A stretch of DNA of 64,000 bases from Prevotella sp. E13-27 (GCF_023217965.1 NZ_JALPSC010000001.1:1612001-1676000); one strand, 5' to 3'; shown: positions 25,830-35,195, numbered from the stretch's first letter. Numbers and translations: made by a program. Notes: a model not told the origin generated them from the letters alone.

Positions 25830-27074
25830 ATGAGACAAAAGGTTGTCATCATAGGCCACAGCTATTCTTCGCGACTGAGCATCATCCGTTCTGTAGCGCA
25901 AATCGGCTGTGAAGTGAGTGTCATTGTGATGACGGGTTCTAAACGAGACGGGAAAACACTCAATAATAAAAAGCCCATTGACTGCTACAGCAAATACGTC
26001 AGCCACGTCTATTATTGTCTGCGAAAGGATAAGGAGGAGCTAATTAGAATACTATTAGAACATTGTACAGATTCTCAGCAAAAGGTCGTGTTGTTTCCCG
26101 ACAGTGATGATACCGTAGCTACTATTGACAACTATCGAAATCGCTTGGCTGAACACTTCTGTTTCCCTCACATTTGCAATGGTTCTGGCTCTATTGCATA
26201 CTGGATGGATAAGATTCACCAGAAGGACATGGCTCGAAGCGTGGGACTGAACATCGCTGACGGCATAGTGATTAACATCAAAGATGGAGAATACGTCATT
26301 CCCGATTGCGTAGCTTACCCTTGCTATACGAAACCGTTGGCCACGATGAATGGAGGGAAAGGTGGCATGCATCGTTGTGACAATGAAACTGAACTGAAAA
26401 AAGCGCTCAACGAATATATTACGACAAGGACCAGAACAGGTAATGTGTTAGTTGAAGAATACAAAGAGATAGAAACTGAATATGCACTACTTGGCTTCTC
26501 CAATGGGAAGGAGGTCGTGATACCCGGTATGATGCTACTTTTGGTTATCTCAAAGAAGAACAAAGGTATAGCGCTTCAAGGTAAGGTGATGCCTGTTAAT
26601 GGTTTTGAAGAGGTAATATATAAATTCAAGCAGTTGGTTCTTAGCATTGGTTTCGTAGGCGTTTTCGACATCGATTTCTACAAAAGTGGCAATCTGATAT
26701 ACTTCTGCGAAATGAATCTCCGTTTTGGCGGTTCTGGCTATGCCATTACAAAGATGGGATGTAACCTGCCAGCGATGATGGTACAATATTTTTCTGGTGG
26801 GGATATGGACAGCTGGACAAATCATATTACGGGCGAAGCCATCTATACTAATGAACGAATGTGTTTGGACGATTGGACGAACGGATATATTACTTTGGAT
26901 GACTATCAGCGATACATGAAGACAGCAGATATTCACTTCATTCAAGATGATGATGACCCACAACCCCAGAAAGCATACCAAAGGACATATTTCTCACGTA
27001 GATTGTCTATGCTTGTCAAAAAATATTTAAGCTCTTTTAATAGCAACAGGATATGCAGAGAGTTATTGTCATAG
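25830..27074 (+). CDS. ATP-grasp carboxylate-amine ligase, copy 1 of a tandem pair
   Basis: 414 residues. The N-terminus VVIIGHSYSSRLSIIRSVAQIGCEVSVIV is a pre-ATP-grasp Rossmann-like fold. SIAYWMDKIHQKDMARSVGL leads into the ATP-binding strands (AYPCYTKPLATMNGGKGG; NVLVEEYKEIETEYALLG), and FCEMNLRFGGSGYA carries the metal-binding Glu/Asn. The layout resembles CarB/PurK-type or D-aspartate-ligase-type ATP-grasps. The next gene is a paralogue overlapping by 22 nt. The pair may act on two different acceptors or as a heteromer. Confidence 0.84.
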   Translation: MRQKVVIIGHSYSSRLSIIRSVAQIGCEVSVIVMTGSKRDGKTLNNKKPIDCYSKYVSHVYYCLRKDKEELIRILLEHCTDSQQKVVLFPDSDDTVATIDNYRNRLAEHFCFPHICNGSGSIAYWMDKIHQKDMARSVGLNIADGIVINIKDGEYVIPDCVAYPCYTKPLATMNGGKGGMHRCDNETELKKALNEYITTRTRTGNVLVEEYKEIETEYALLGFSNGKEVVIPGMMLLLVISKKNKGIALQGKVMPVNGFEEVIYKFKQLVLSIGFVGVFDIDFYKSGNLIYFCEMNLRFGGSGYAITKMGCNLPAMMVQYFSGGDMDSWTNHITGEAIYTNERMCLDDWTNGYITLDDYQRYMKTADIHFIQDDDDPQPQKAYQRTYFSRRLSMLVKKYLSSFNSNRICRELLS

Positions 27075-28258
27075 GGCATGGTTATAGCATCAGGTTAAGT
27101 GTTATAAGATCAGTTGCCTCCCTTGGCTGTGAGGTGACAATCATACATATTGGGGCTCCGACAAAGCCTATTGATGGCTATAGTAAGTATGTAAATGACA
27201 TTTTGTACTTCAATCGGCAAGAAGGGACGGAAGGCTTGGTCAAGCTTCTTTTGGAGAAATGTACGGTGGAGGGGCAGAAGCCCATCATTTTCCCAACGAG
27301 TGACTTCTCTGCCCTGGCCATTGATGATGATGAGATCAAAAAACATTTTGCTGTTCCATACATCATCAATAATAATTCTCAATTCTCAATTCTCGATTCT
27401 CAATTATCTATCGCCTATTGGATGGACAAGGCTCATCAGAAAGCATTGGCGCTATCCGTAGGGCTAAACACCGCAGGCTCAGTGGTCGCAGAAAGAGGAC
27501 GGGAGGGGTTCCAGATTCCAGATGGCATCAAATATCCGTGTTTTACCAAACCTGTGTCATCCTTTGGAGCTGGAAAGAAATGCCAGCGGCGTTGTAATAA
27601 TCCTGAGGAGTTAAAGGCTGTTCTTGCAATCGCTGATAAGAATGACATCACAAAGGTTCTCGTAGAAGATTTTATTGACATAAGCCATGAATATGCCGTC
27701 CTTGGATATTCCGATGGAACGATTGTTATCATACCTGGCATTATTAAATTTCTTAAAGAAAGTAAGAGACATAGAGGTGTGGCTTTGGCTGGCGAGGTGT
27801 TGCCCACAGCTGGCTTTGAGGACTTGATTGGCAAGTTTGCCGAGTTCATCCGCCAGATGGGATTCGTAGGTGTCTTCGATATAGATTTCCTCGAGAGCAA
27901 TGGCGTATTCTATTTTGATGAGATGAACCTTCGTATTGGCGGTTCTGGTATGGCCATCTTGAAAGCTGGTGTCAATCTGCCAGCCATGTTTGTGAAAGCG
28001 ATGTGTGGAGATAGTACGGACGGCATGGCGCAAGCGGTCACTCATACTGCCACATTTGTGAATGAGAAGATGGCCTTGGATGATTTTGCTGAAGGATGTA
28101 TATCGTTCCGTGAATACAGTAGGCTGCTTGCCACAGCAGATATTCTCTTTATCAAAGATGAATCAGATGCTGCTCCTTATCAGGAGTATGAGAAACAATT
28201 TAGAGAACAATTATTTAGCTATAAAAGAATAGCGAAACGAGTGCTTCAATTATTTTGA
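27053..28258 (+). CDS. ATP-grasp carboxylate-amine ligase, copy 2, with intragenic heptamer array
   Basis: 401 residues, paralogous along its length to the preceding protein: VIVIGHGYSIRLSVIRSVASLGCEV, SIAYWMDKAHQKALALSVGL, YPCFTKPVSSFGAGKKCQ, KVLVEDFIDISHEYAVLGY and FDEMNLRIGGSGMA. Just before SIAYWMDK it has an extra stretch NNNSQFSILDSQL, coded by five 7-bp repeats (27374-27408), where the paralogue has only NGSG. Gain or loss of one heptamer would shift the frame and truncate the protein. It starts inside the 3' end of its paralogue. Confidence 0.84.
   Translation: MQRVIVIGHGYSIRLSVIRSVASLGCEVTIIHIGAPTKPIDGYSKYVNDILYFNRQEGTEGLVKLLLEKCTVEGQKPIIFPTSDFSALAIDDDEIKKHFAVPYIINNNSQFSILDSQLSIAYWMDKAHQKALALSVGLNTAGSVVAERGREGFQIPDGIKYPCFTKPVSSFGAGKKCQRRCNNPEELKAVLAIADKNDITKVLVEDFIDISHEYAVLGYSDGTIVIIPGIIKFLKESKRHRGVALAGEVLPTAGFEDLIGKFAEFIRQMGFVGVFDIDFLESNGVFYFDEMNLRIGGSGMAILKAGVNLPAMFVKAMCGDSTDGMAQAVTHTATFVNEKMALDDFAEGCISFREYSRLLATADILFIKDESDAAPYQEYEKQFREQLFSYKRIAKRVLQLF
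27374..27408 (+). repeat. Heptamer array inside an ATP-grasp gene
   Basis: Five 7-bp units: AATTCTC three times, then GATTCTC and AATTATC. The array sits at a surface-loop position just before the ATP-grasp domain core and accounts for most of the length difference from the adjacent paralogue. Unit length is not a multiple of three. Confidence 0.88.
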
Positions 28259-28261
28259 GAA

Positions 28262-28669
28262 ATGGGAAAAACAATTTTGACAGTTGGTGTCTATGATATG
28301 CTCCACATTGGCCACATACTCCTGTTCAAGCGGGCCAAGGAATTGGGCGATCGCCTTGTCGTGGCAGTACAGGATGGTGAATATATACAGAAATACAAGC
28401 CTGGCACACCGATGGTTTATACCACAGAAGAGCGTATGTATATGGTCAGTACCATCCGTTATGTCGATGAGGTGGTTCTATACAGAGATGTGGACAAGGA
28501 CCTGCCAAACTTTAAATTTGACGTATTTGCAAAAGGACCCGACCAGACACATGCAGGTTTCCAGCGGGCTGTTGAATGGTGCAAAGAGAACGGCAAGGAA
28601 GTCGTGGTAATCCCGCGTACGGAAGGTATCTCTTCCACACTGCTGCGCGAATACTCTAAAACGCGTTAG
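28262..28669 (+). CDS. TagD/GCT-like cytidylyltransferase
   Basis: A 135-residue single-domain nucleotidyltransferase. HIGH at 15-18 and RTEGISST at 119-126 are the two nucleotide-binding signatures, and length matches glycerol-3-phosphate cytidylyltransferase. It would make a CDP-alcohol (CDP-glycerol, CDP-ribitol-like, CDP-choline or CDP-ethanolamine-like); the exact substrate is not readable. The next gene is LicD-family, which transfers phospho-alcohol groups from CDP donors, so the two probably work as donor synthase and transferase. Confidence 0.87.
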   Translation: MGKTILTVGVYDMLHIGHILLFKRAKELGDRLVVAVQDGEYIQKYKPGTPMVYTTEERMYMVSTIRYVDEVVLYRDVDKDLPNFKFDVFAKGPDQTHAGFQRAVEWCKENGKEVVVIPRTEGISSTLLREYSKTR

Positions 28670-28719
28670 AATGATATATAGACCACGGTAGAGAAGAATT
28701 ACAATTAAAACATTGACAA

Positions 28720-29517
28720 ATGAAAGAAATAGAAAAAGAAGCATATAAAAGAATCCCTTTTGAGATTCTCATTCATTTTGCTGACTTCTGCGAAAAGAAC
28801 AATATAAGATACAGTCTGGCCTACGGCACATTGCTTGGGGCAATCAGACATAAGGGGTTCATTCCTTGGGATGACGATATTGATGTTATCATGCCAAGGT
28901 CCGACTATGAACGATTCAAGACATTGTATCATTCAGAGCGTTACCCCTTCTCTGATATAACCATAAACAAGTATCATGCCACGGGTATGGGAAAGATATA
29001 TGATTCTCAGACCTTCTTCTATTTCAATAAGATTAAACGAAGTTACGGTCTGTTTGTCGATGTTTTTGTCGTCGACAATTTCCCAATTAATGTGAAGGAA
29101 AGATTAAGATGGCAAAAGTGGACGCGATTCTTCATTTCTCTCAATGCCATAAAGCAGGCAGATCTGAAAGGTATGCTTCATACCAGAAAGTCCTTTTTAG
29201 GAAAGGCAAGGATTCTCTTGTATAAGATGCTACCCATTCCCAAATTATTCATTCAGAAAAGGATTTCCTTCCTGTCACAGAAATACAACGCTTCCCCCAC
29301 TGGTCTTGTAGGAATCACCATGTCATGCGACAATCCCTTCGATACCTATCCTGCCAACTTTTTCGAAGAATATGTTGATGTAGAATTCGAAGGACGTACT
29401 TTTAAGGCAATTCGGCAGTATGACAAATGGCTCCGGATATGCTATGGCGATTATATGCAGTTGCCGCCTGTTGAGAAAAGGATTGGCAGACATCATATAA
29501 CAGCTTATTATAAATAG
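28720..29517 (+). CDS. LicD-family phosphotransferase
   Basis: 265 residues with the LicD core: RYSLAYGTLLGAIRHKGFIPWDDDIDVIMPR, in which DDDID (51-55) is the metal/nucleotide site, then KRSYGLFVDVFVVDNFP and FEEYVDVEFEGRTFKA. LicD proteins attach phosphocholine or related phospho-groups to surface sugars. It lies 50 nt downstream of the cytidylyltransferase, the usual functional partner. Confidence 0.9.
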   Translation: MKEIEKEAYKRIPFEILIHFADFCEKNNIRYSLAYGTLLGAIRHKGFIPWDDDIDVIMPRSDYERFKTLYHSERYPFSDITINKYHATGMGKIYDSQTFFYFNKIKRSYGLFVDVFVVDNFPINVKERLRWQKWTRFFISLNAIKQADLKGMLHTRKSFLGKARILLYKMLPIPKLFIQKRISFLSQKYNASPTGLVGITMSCDNPFDTYPANFFEEYVDVEFEGRTFKAIRQYDKWLRICYGDYMQLPPVEKRIGRHHITAYYK

Positions 29518-29565
29518 CTACACTATTCGAATTAAATGATAGGTACACGATAAAACTTTATAGGC

Positions 29566-30519
29566 ATGATAGAAATAATAAGAGTAGCCAAACATATTCT
29601 CCCGTTTTTAGCTGTAACACTCCTAAAGATGTGGCAAGATCTTTGGTATAGCTGTACTGTAAAACGAGGACAAAAAGAGAATTTGGCCGAATTGATGATG
29701 GCTAATCACACCTTGGAAAAGGGCCTCACCATGCCAAACCGCAAATTAGGTTTTGGATACCCTAAAGTGAGAGGTATTATCGACAGATGTAGAAAATACA
29801 TCAAGGATTACTCGCCTAATCATATCGAAATACAATGCTCGATTGACATTCTGCAACAGTATTATAACTTGCATGTTGATAATCTTTTTGAGTTGCCAGA
29901 TGATATTATCAAAGGGATACAGGAAGTGCAGAAGAGCAAGTTATATGATACAAAACTATGTTATGAAACCACAAAGTCCGATTACTTTACCCCTACAGAT
30001 AATTTCAAGGAATTTGCGCTTTCACGTCATTCTGTGCGATGGTACTCTGATGAAATAGTCCCTAATGAGGACATTATCAACGCCATCCAACTAGCTCAGA
30101 CTGCCCCTTCTGCATGTAATCGGCAGGAAATCAAAGTTTATGTCGTATCAACTGACGGAAAAAAGAAAGCACTTTTAGAATTACATAAAGGGCACACAGG
30201 GTTTGGAGATCAAGCTGATAAAATTCTGTTAATTACTGCAGATATGGGCTTTTGGCAATGCAACAACAGGACTTCTGCGTTTCTTGATGCCGGTATATTC
30301 ACGATGAACCTGCTCTATGCTCTCCACTATTATGGGATATGTGCTTGTACGTTGAATGCTCATCTTTCCATCAAGAAGCAGAAAAAGCTTAAAAAGATTG
30401 TTGGTTATTCAGAGAGTGAAATTCCAACTGTATTTATCTCTATTGGCAAAGCACCAGAGAAATTCATGGTTACAGGCAGCCAAAGAGTTGAGCACGAAAC
30501 AATATACAAAATAGTTTAA
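29566..30519 (+). CDS. Nitroreductase-family flavoprotein in a polysaccharide cluster
   Basis: 317 residues. The C-terminal 190 residues carry the nitroreductase fold: ALSRHSVRWYSDEIV (FMN phosphate contact), AQTAPSACNRQEIKVYVV, DAGIFTMNLLYALHYYGI and IPTVFISIGKAPE. The N-terminal 120 residues are an extra helical segment (LAELMMANHTLEKGLTMP) seen in the polysaccharide-cluster subgroup. Its substrate is unknown; a redox step on a sugar or on an amino-acid substituent is possible. It lies between licD and the polymerase. Confidence 0.83.
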   Translation: MIEIIRVAKHILPFLAVTLLKMWQDLWYSCTVKRGQKENLAELMMANHTLEKGLTMPNRKLGFGYPKVRGIIDRCRKYIKDYSPNHIEIQCSIDILQQYYNLHVDNLFELPDDIIKGIQEVQKSKLYDTKLCYETTKSDYFTPTDNFKEFALSRHSVRWYSDEIVPNEDIINAIQLAQTAPSACNRQEIKVYVVSTDGKKKALLELHKGHTGFGDQADKILLITADMGFWQCNNRTSAFLDAGIFTMNLLYALHYYGICACTLNAHLSIKKQKKLKKIVGYSESEIPTVFISIGKAPEKFMVTGSQRVEHETIYKIV

Positions 30520-30521
30520 GG

Positions 30522-31844
30522 ATGATATTATTAGCCTGTATATTCATACTGTTATACGGACTGGTCCAATATGCTAAAGGTAGGAAGGGACGAGGGGCGT
30601 TCGTGTTCTTCTTCTTGCTGACGGGTGGTTTCCATTTCCTGAGTCTGGATTGGTGTCCTGTAAAGTACACCGACTTTGCCGTGGTGTATTTGGTCGCAGT
30701 TGCTCTTTTGAACATACATAAAGGTAATCGAAAATTCTTTAAGCCACAGATTAAGATTTATAAGGTTGCAACAATTCTTGGAGTTTATTTTGCTTTGGAA
30801 TTTGTCCGTACTATTATCCTTAAAGAGGAAATTTTATCATTCGCTCTTGCGAGCTATCGAACCTATATACTCGTCTTCTCTTTCTGGCTTGTTCAGGAAC
30901 TGAAAGAATGGGAAATAAAGCGTCTTTTGAAGCAAATAGCCTCCATTACAATAGTTTCAACAGTGCTTTTTGATTTGCAACCACTTCTTGAAATCAAGAT
31001 TCTCCAACACGCATCCGTCAGTGAAACTCGCTATCGCAACATCCCCTATCTCGCCTATTTCTTTATGCTTTTAGCTACCATTAGGTTAGATTTCAGCAGA
31101 TGGAAGAGTGTTGCCCTTGTCTTAATGTTTTTGATTGCTATATTCCTTACCCAGCACCGGGCAGTGATGATGGCATACGTCTTTTGTGTCGGTCTGCATC
31201 TGCTTATGACCAAGAAAAGAGGAAGATTTTTGCAATATGGTTTGATAGGATTGGTATTCTCACTGTTTGCGGGTGAAGCCATTTTATCCCGTTTTGAAGA
31301 CGACAAAAGTAACCGTTCCACGATTGAGGACATTAAAGCTGTTGTTAATTTGGATTACGAAACTGCCGTCAACGATGAATTTGCAAATGAGAATGGCACA
31401 TTTTCTTTCCGTGTTCTTTTATTGACGGAGCGGCTCAACTATATGATCAACCATCCTCGTAATGCAGTGTTTGGGTTAGGCACACGCCATGAAGATTCCC
31501 CGAAAACACAGCGGCAGTTTGATTTCTTCTTAGGGACCAATAATCATCGAGGAGGTATTGGCCAAATCTCTTCTGCAGACCTTGCCTGGGTGAATCCTCT
31601 GATGCACTTTGGTTTCTTTGGTATTGCACTCTTACTATATCTTTCATGGGTTATTAGCACATTCTTTTACAGGAACCGAAATATTTCAGACATGACTATG
31701 GCTGCGTTCCTGTATTACATTTTCTTGTTGTTGACTTCGTTCAAGAATGACCACCTCTATGGCAATATGCAGATGTTCTATGTTTATCTGCTGATAGAAT
31801 ATATACGCTATTCTAATGTTAAATTAAGAGTTAAGACTGAATAA
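30522..31844 (+). CDS. Wzy-like polymerase (second copy)
   Basis: A 440-residue integral membrane protein with about 11 hydrophobic segments and a long loop between VFSLFAGEAILSRFEDD and NPLMHFGFFGIALLLYLSW. FLTQHRAVMMAYVFCVGLH resembles the conserved region of O-antigen polymerases. It is expected to polymerise repeat units made by the second cluster. It is unlike the first polymerase at 5945 in sequence and loop size, supporting a distinct polymer. Confidence 0.78.
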   Translation: MILLACIFILLYGLVQYAKGRKGRGAFVFFFLLTGGFHFLSLDWCPVKYTDFAVVYLVAVALLNIHKGNRKFFKPQIKIYKVATILGVYFALEFVRTIILKEEILSFALASYRTYILVFSFWLVQELKEWEIKRLLKQIASITIVSTVLFDLQPLLEIKILQHASVSETRYRNIPYLAYFFMLLATIRLDFSRWKSVALVLMFLIAIFLTQHRAVMMAYVFCVGLHLLMTKKRGRFLQYGLIGLVFSLFAGEAILSRFEDDKSNRSTIEDIKAVVNLDYETAVNDEFANENGTFSFRVLLLTERLNYMINHPRNAVFGLGTRHEDSPKTQRQFDFFLGTNNHRGGIGQISSADLAWVNPLMHFGFFGIALLLYLSWVISTFFYRNRNISDMTMAAFLYYIFLLLTSFKNDHLYGNMQMFYVYLLIEYIRYSNVKLRVKTE

Positions 31845-31847
31845 TCA

Positions 31848-32918
31848 ATGAAAATATCCATTTTAACTTTCTCAAAAGAGACAAACTTCGGAGCCAACCT
31901 GCAGTGCTATGCTTTATGTAAGACATTGCAGGATATGGGGCACGATGTCAAGATAATTGATATTCAGTTACCAGAAAGGAAGGCATCGTGTATTTCCAGA
32001 ATAATAAGGCTACCAGAGAAGTTTTTTTTCAAGGTCTTCCAAAAGAAACATCTTGATATATTCACTCGAAAGTACGTGAGCGTAGACGACCTCAAGTACA
32101 ATCCGCCAAAGAGTGATTTATGTATCGTAGGGTCTGACCAAGTTTGGAGTCCTCAATTGACACAGCGTCTTGACCCTCTGGTCTATTTCTTCTCTTTCCT
32201 TCCGGATGGTACCCGAAGAATATCATACGCTGCAAGTTTCGGAACAGAAGTGTGGAACAATCCGGAACTTACAGAAGAAGTGAGACGTCTATTGAAAAAG
32301 TTTGATGTAGTCAGCGTGAGGGAGGAAAGTGGAGTGAAAATCTGCCGCGATGTGTTTGATATAGAAGCTGTAAAAGTAGTTGATCCAACCCTCCTACTTT
32401 CTTCTTACGACAATCTTTGCGGAACGTACGACTGCAAAAAGGAAACAAAGAGTCTTGTTTATTTTCCATTCCATCGTAATGATAAAGAACAGGCCATTCT
32501 TGCCGATTTCGCCAAGTCTCATGGTCTGAAGGCTGTTTCGCTTCTTTCCTTCCGTCGTTCTCCAGGATTCACCCGCAAGATGTTTGTTCCACTTCGCCAA
32601 TGGCTTAATAGTATAAGGTATGCCCGGCTGGTAGTGTCACATTCGTTCCATTGCATGGTGTTCTGTATCTTGTTCCATCGCCATTTCATTACCATCCCTA
32701 TAAATGGACGCGGCACTCGACAACGCAATTTACTGACTATGCTTGGCATGGAAGACCATATCTGTGAGGATAACGATAAGCTGTCTGACTGCTTGGAGAA
32801 AATCTATACTAAGAAGATTGATTACGAACATATCGACGGAAAAATAAAAGAACTGAGAGATCATTCTTTGGATTTCCTAAGAAGTAGTATCTCGATGATT
32901 AGTGCAAAAAAGCAATGA
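31848..32918 (+). CDS. Polysaccharide pyruvyltransferase family protein
   Basis: 356 residues. ISILTFSKETNFGANLQCYAL at the N-terminus, LCIVGSDQVWSPQLT in the middle, RRISYAASFGTE, and VVSHSFHCMVFCILF towards the end fit PF04230. Members add ketal-linked pyruvate from PEP to sugars, giving negative charge to the polymer. It sits 3 nt after the polymerase. Confidence 0.88.
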   Translation: MKISILTFSKETNFGANLQCYALCKTLQDMGHDVKIIDIQLPERKASCISRIIRLPEKFFFKVFQKKHLDIFTRKYVSVDDLKYNPPKSDLCIVGSDQVWSPQLTQRLDPLVYFFSFLPDGTRRISYAASFGTEVWNNPELTEEVRRLLKKFDVVSVREESGVKICRDVFDIEAVKVVDPTLLLSSYDNLCGTYDCKKETKSLVYFPFHRNDKEQAILADFAKSHGLKAVSLLSFRRSPGFTRKMFVPLRQWLNSIRYARLVVSHSFHCMVFCILFHRHFITIPINGRGTRQRNLLTMLGMEDHICEDNDKLSDCLEKIYTKKIDYEHIDGKIKELRDHSLDFLRSSISMISAKKQ

Positions 32919-32925
32919 TATTGAT

Positions 32926-34041
32926 ATGAGAATAGCTCATTTGAATTGGACCTTAGCATATGGTGGCATTGAGACAATGCTTGTCAACATAGCAAACGAA
33001 CAGGCTATGCAAGGTGCTGAGGTGTATATTATTGTAATAAATAACCGTATTAAGGAGGAACTTGTCAATAAGCTTAATTCTGAAGTTCATCTTATATTGA
33101 TGAAGAGAAAGGCAGGTACAAGAAGCTTTTCTTCAATAAAACAACTTGACGCTGTTCTTTCTGACATCAATCCAGAAGTGATACATATTCATACAGGCAG
33201 TTTGTATGATGTCATCCCCTCAAAGTGGACAAGAAACAAATCATGCATTATTTGCAGGACTGTTCATGCCATTCCTCATGGCTCTTTCTGTTCGCCTTTC
33301 AGACTGATACGTTTGTTTCAACGGCTTATCTTGCATAAAGGTGGCAATGTTATGAATGTGAACCGGGTGGATAAAGTTTTTTCTATTAGCAAAGCTGTTG
33401 CCGCAGATTTGAAAAATAAATTCGGGGTTGATTCAACGGTTGTATGCAATGGTATTCTGTCGGATACTTTTAAAAAAAGAGAATACCGAATGTTTGATGG
33501 CGAACTGAAAATAGTCCAGGTGAGCCGTCTCGTACACGAGGAAAAAGGACAAGACCTGCTGATACAGGCGGCTGGTAAATTGACCGTCAAAGGCTATAAG
33601 TTAAAGATTGATTTCATCGGTGAAGGAAAGTCTCGTGATTTTTTAGAGTCATTAGTTCGGCAACTTGGCTTAGGCAGGAAAGTGTCATTTCTTGGACTAA
33701 AACCGCAAGAGTATATAAAATGTCATCTTAAGGACTATGATCTTTTTGTTCAGCCTTCGCGTGTTGAGGGCTTCGGCCTGACTGCTGCAGAAGCCATGGC
33801 TGCAAATGTACCGGTGTTGGTTTCGGCAGGCCAAGGACCGGCAGAAGTTACTGAAGACGACCTTTACGGCTGGATCTTCGACAATGGAGACAGCGACAGT
33901 TTGGCAAATCAGATAGAATACATTATTAACAATTACAACCAATGTCTGGGCAAGGCAAGGAAAGCTGCGGAGCATGTTGCCGCCAATTACGATGTAAAAG
34001 CTACAGCTCGTAGATATCTTGAAATGTATAAAAACATTTAA
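32926..34041 (+). CDS. Glycosyltransferase family 4
   Basis: 371 residues from ATG 32926, 7 nt after the pyruvyltransferase stop. A longer frame from GTG 32902 would overlap that gene and is less likely. MRIAHLNWTLAYGGIETML is the GT4 N-terminal glycine loop. IVQVSRLVHEEKGQDLLIQAA, IDFIGEGKSRD and LFVQPSRVEGFGLTAAEAMAANVPVLVS form the donor-binding half, with the EGFGLTAAE motif. Confidence 0.9.
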   Translation: MRIAHLNWTLAYGGIETMLVNIANEQAMQGAEVYIIVINNRIKEELVNKLNSEVHLILMKRKAGTRSFSSIKQLDAVLSDINPEVIHIHTGSLYDVIPSKWTRNKSCIICRTVHAIPHGSFCSPFRLIRLFQRLILHKGGNVMNVNRVDKVFSISKAVAADLKNKFGVDSTVVCNGILSDTFKKREYRMFDGELKIVQVSRLVHEEKGQDLLIQAAGKLTVKGYKLKIDFIGEGKSRDFLESLVRQLGLGRKVSFLGLKPQEYIKCHLKDYDLFVQPSRVEGFGLTAAEAMAANVPVLVSAGQGPAEVTEDDLYGWIFDNGDSDSLANQIEYIINNYNQCLGKARKAAEHVAANYDVKATARRYLEMYKNI

Positions 34042-34055
34042 GAGGAAATAGCATC

Positions 34056-35195
34056 ATGAAAAAACAAACTATAAAATCAATAACTCGCAATCTGCTTTAT
34101 CGCTTTCGTCAGATTAAAACTGAACGGTTTTACCTCCTTATCATGCGCAAAAATGGCATTGCCAATAAAAAGGTTGTTGGAGAAAAGGAATGGGTTGAAA
34201 AATGGTCACAATTCGGACTGAAAGCAAAGCCTACACAATATAGGGTGTTTAGTCATTATATTGGTAATGATATAAACATCGTACCCGAAGATATTTGTCA
34301 TGACTTCATTGAAACCATTTTAAATCCCATGCGTTTCCGAGGTTATTATGCAGATAAAAATGTTTTTGATAAACTGTTTCCTGAAAGTTACATGCCGCGG
34401 ACTGTTCTGCGTAAAATGAATGGCACGTATTATGATGAAGCTTATCGACCAATTGAGATGACGGAATCAGTGTTTTTTCAAATCCTTAATCAATCAAAAA
34501 TAGATAAGATTGTCATAAAGCCTAGTGTGGGAGGTATGTCTGGGCATGATGTCAGACTCTTTTGCAAAGACCGGGATGCTTCTCAATCGTGGAGGGATTC
34601 AAGCACAAAGACGTTATTGGATTTATCATACATTGAACATTATTACGGTTCAAACATGATTATTCAAGAAGTAGTGCAGCAAAGTGATTATATCAGTATG
34701 TTTAATTCTTCTTCAATCAATACATTGCGATTAAGCGTTTACCGTTCCGTTTCCGACAATGAGTGCTATGTTACGGGAGCAATAATGCGTATTGGAGGGA
34801 AAGGAAGTGTAGTTGATAATGCACATGCTGGTGGTTGTTTTGTTGGCATTCATCCAGATGGTTCTTTCTGCCACGAAGTCTGCAATCAATATGGACAGCA
34901 ACAATCTACCTTTAATGATATTGATTTTACCAACAATTATCAATATCCTAACTGGTATAAAGTTATAGAATTTGCAAAGTCAGTTGGTAAGCATGTTCTT
35001 CATCATCGTCTGTTAGCATTAGATATTGTATTAGACAAAGACAATCATCCTCATTTGATAGAGTTTAATATTGAAGGTTACGCTTCATGGCTTTTCCAAT
35101 ATACAGTTGGTACTGCTTTTGGAGATTTTACTAATGAGATATTGCGCTATTGCCTGAAGAAACAAAAGGAAATAGAAGAAGTTATTTGTTTATGA
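34056..35195 (+). CDS. Sugar-transfer-associated ATP-grasp ligase
   Basis: 379 residues, same broad family as the proteins at 1236 and 24116. Landmarks are MPRTVLRKMNGTYYD, KIVIKPSVGGMSGHDVRLF with the nucleotide lysine, NMIIQEVVQQSDYISMF, SSSINTLRLSVYR, RIGGKGSVVDNAHAGGCF and HLIEFNIEGYASWL. It probably links an acid (often an amino acid) to an amine. The stop overlaps the next gene's ATG (ATGA), so the two ATP-grasp genes are coupled. Confidence 0.86.
   Translation: MKKQTIKSITRNLLYRFRQIKTERFYLLIMRKNGIANKKVVGEKEWVEKWSQFGLKAKPTQYRVFSHYIGNDINIVPEDICHDFIETILNPMRFRGYYADKNVFDKLFPESYMPRTVLRKMNGTYYDEAYRPIEMTESVFFQILNQSKIDKIVIKPSVGGMSGHDVRLFCKDRDASQSWRDSSTKTLLDLSYIEHYYGSNMIIQEVVQQSDYISMFNSSSINTLRLSVYRSVSDNECYVTGAIMRIGGKGSVVDNAHAGGCFVGIHPDGSFCHEVCNQYGQQQSTFNDIDFTNNYQYPNWYKVIEFAKSVGKHVLHHRLLALDIVLDKDNHPHLIEFNIEGYASWLFQYTVGTAFGDFTNEILRYCLKKQKEIEEVICL

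Noticed and set aside
27374..27408. CRISPR-like array
   Set aside because: Units are 7 bp without spacers; no cas genes nearby. It is a simple tandem repeat, as are the arrays at 18168, 55808 and 55875.
32902..32925. GTG start of the GT4 gene inside the pyruvyltransferase gene
   Set aside because: ATG 32926 gives the standard GT4 N-terminus right after the upstream stop.
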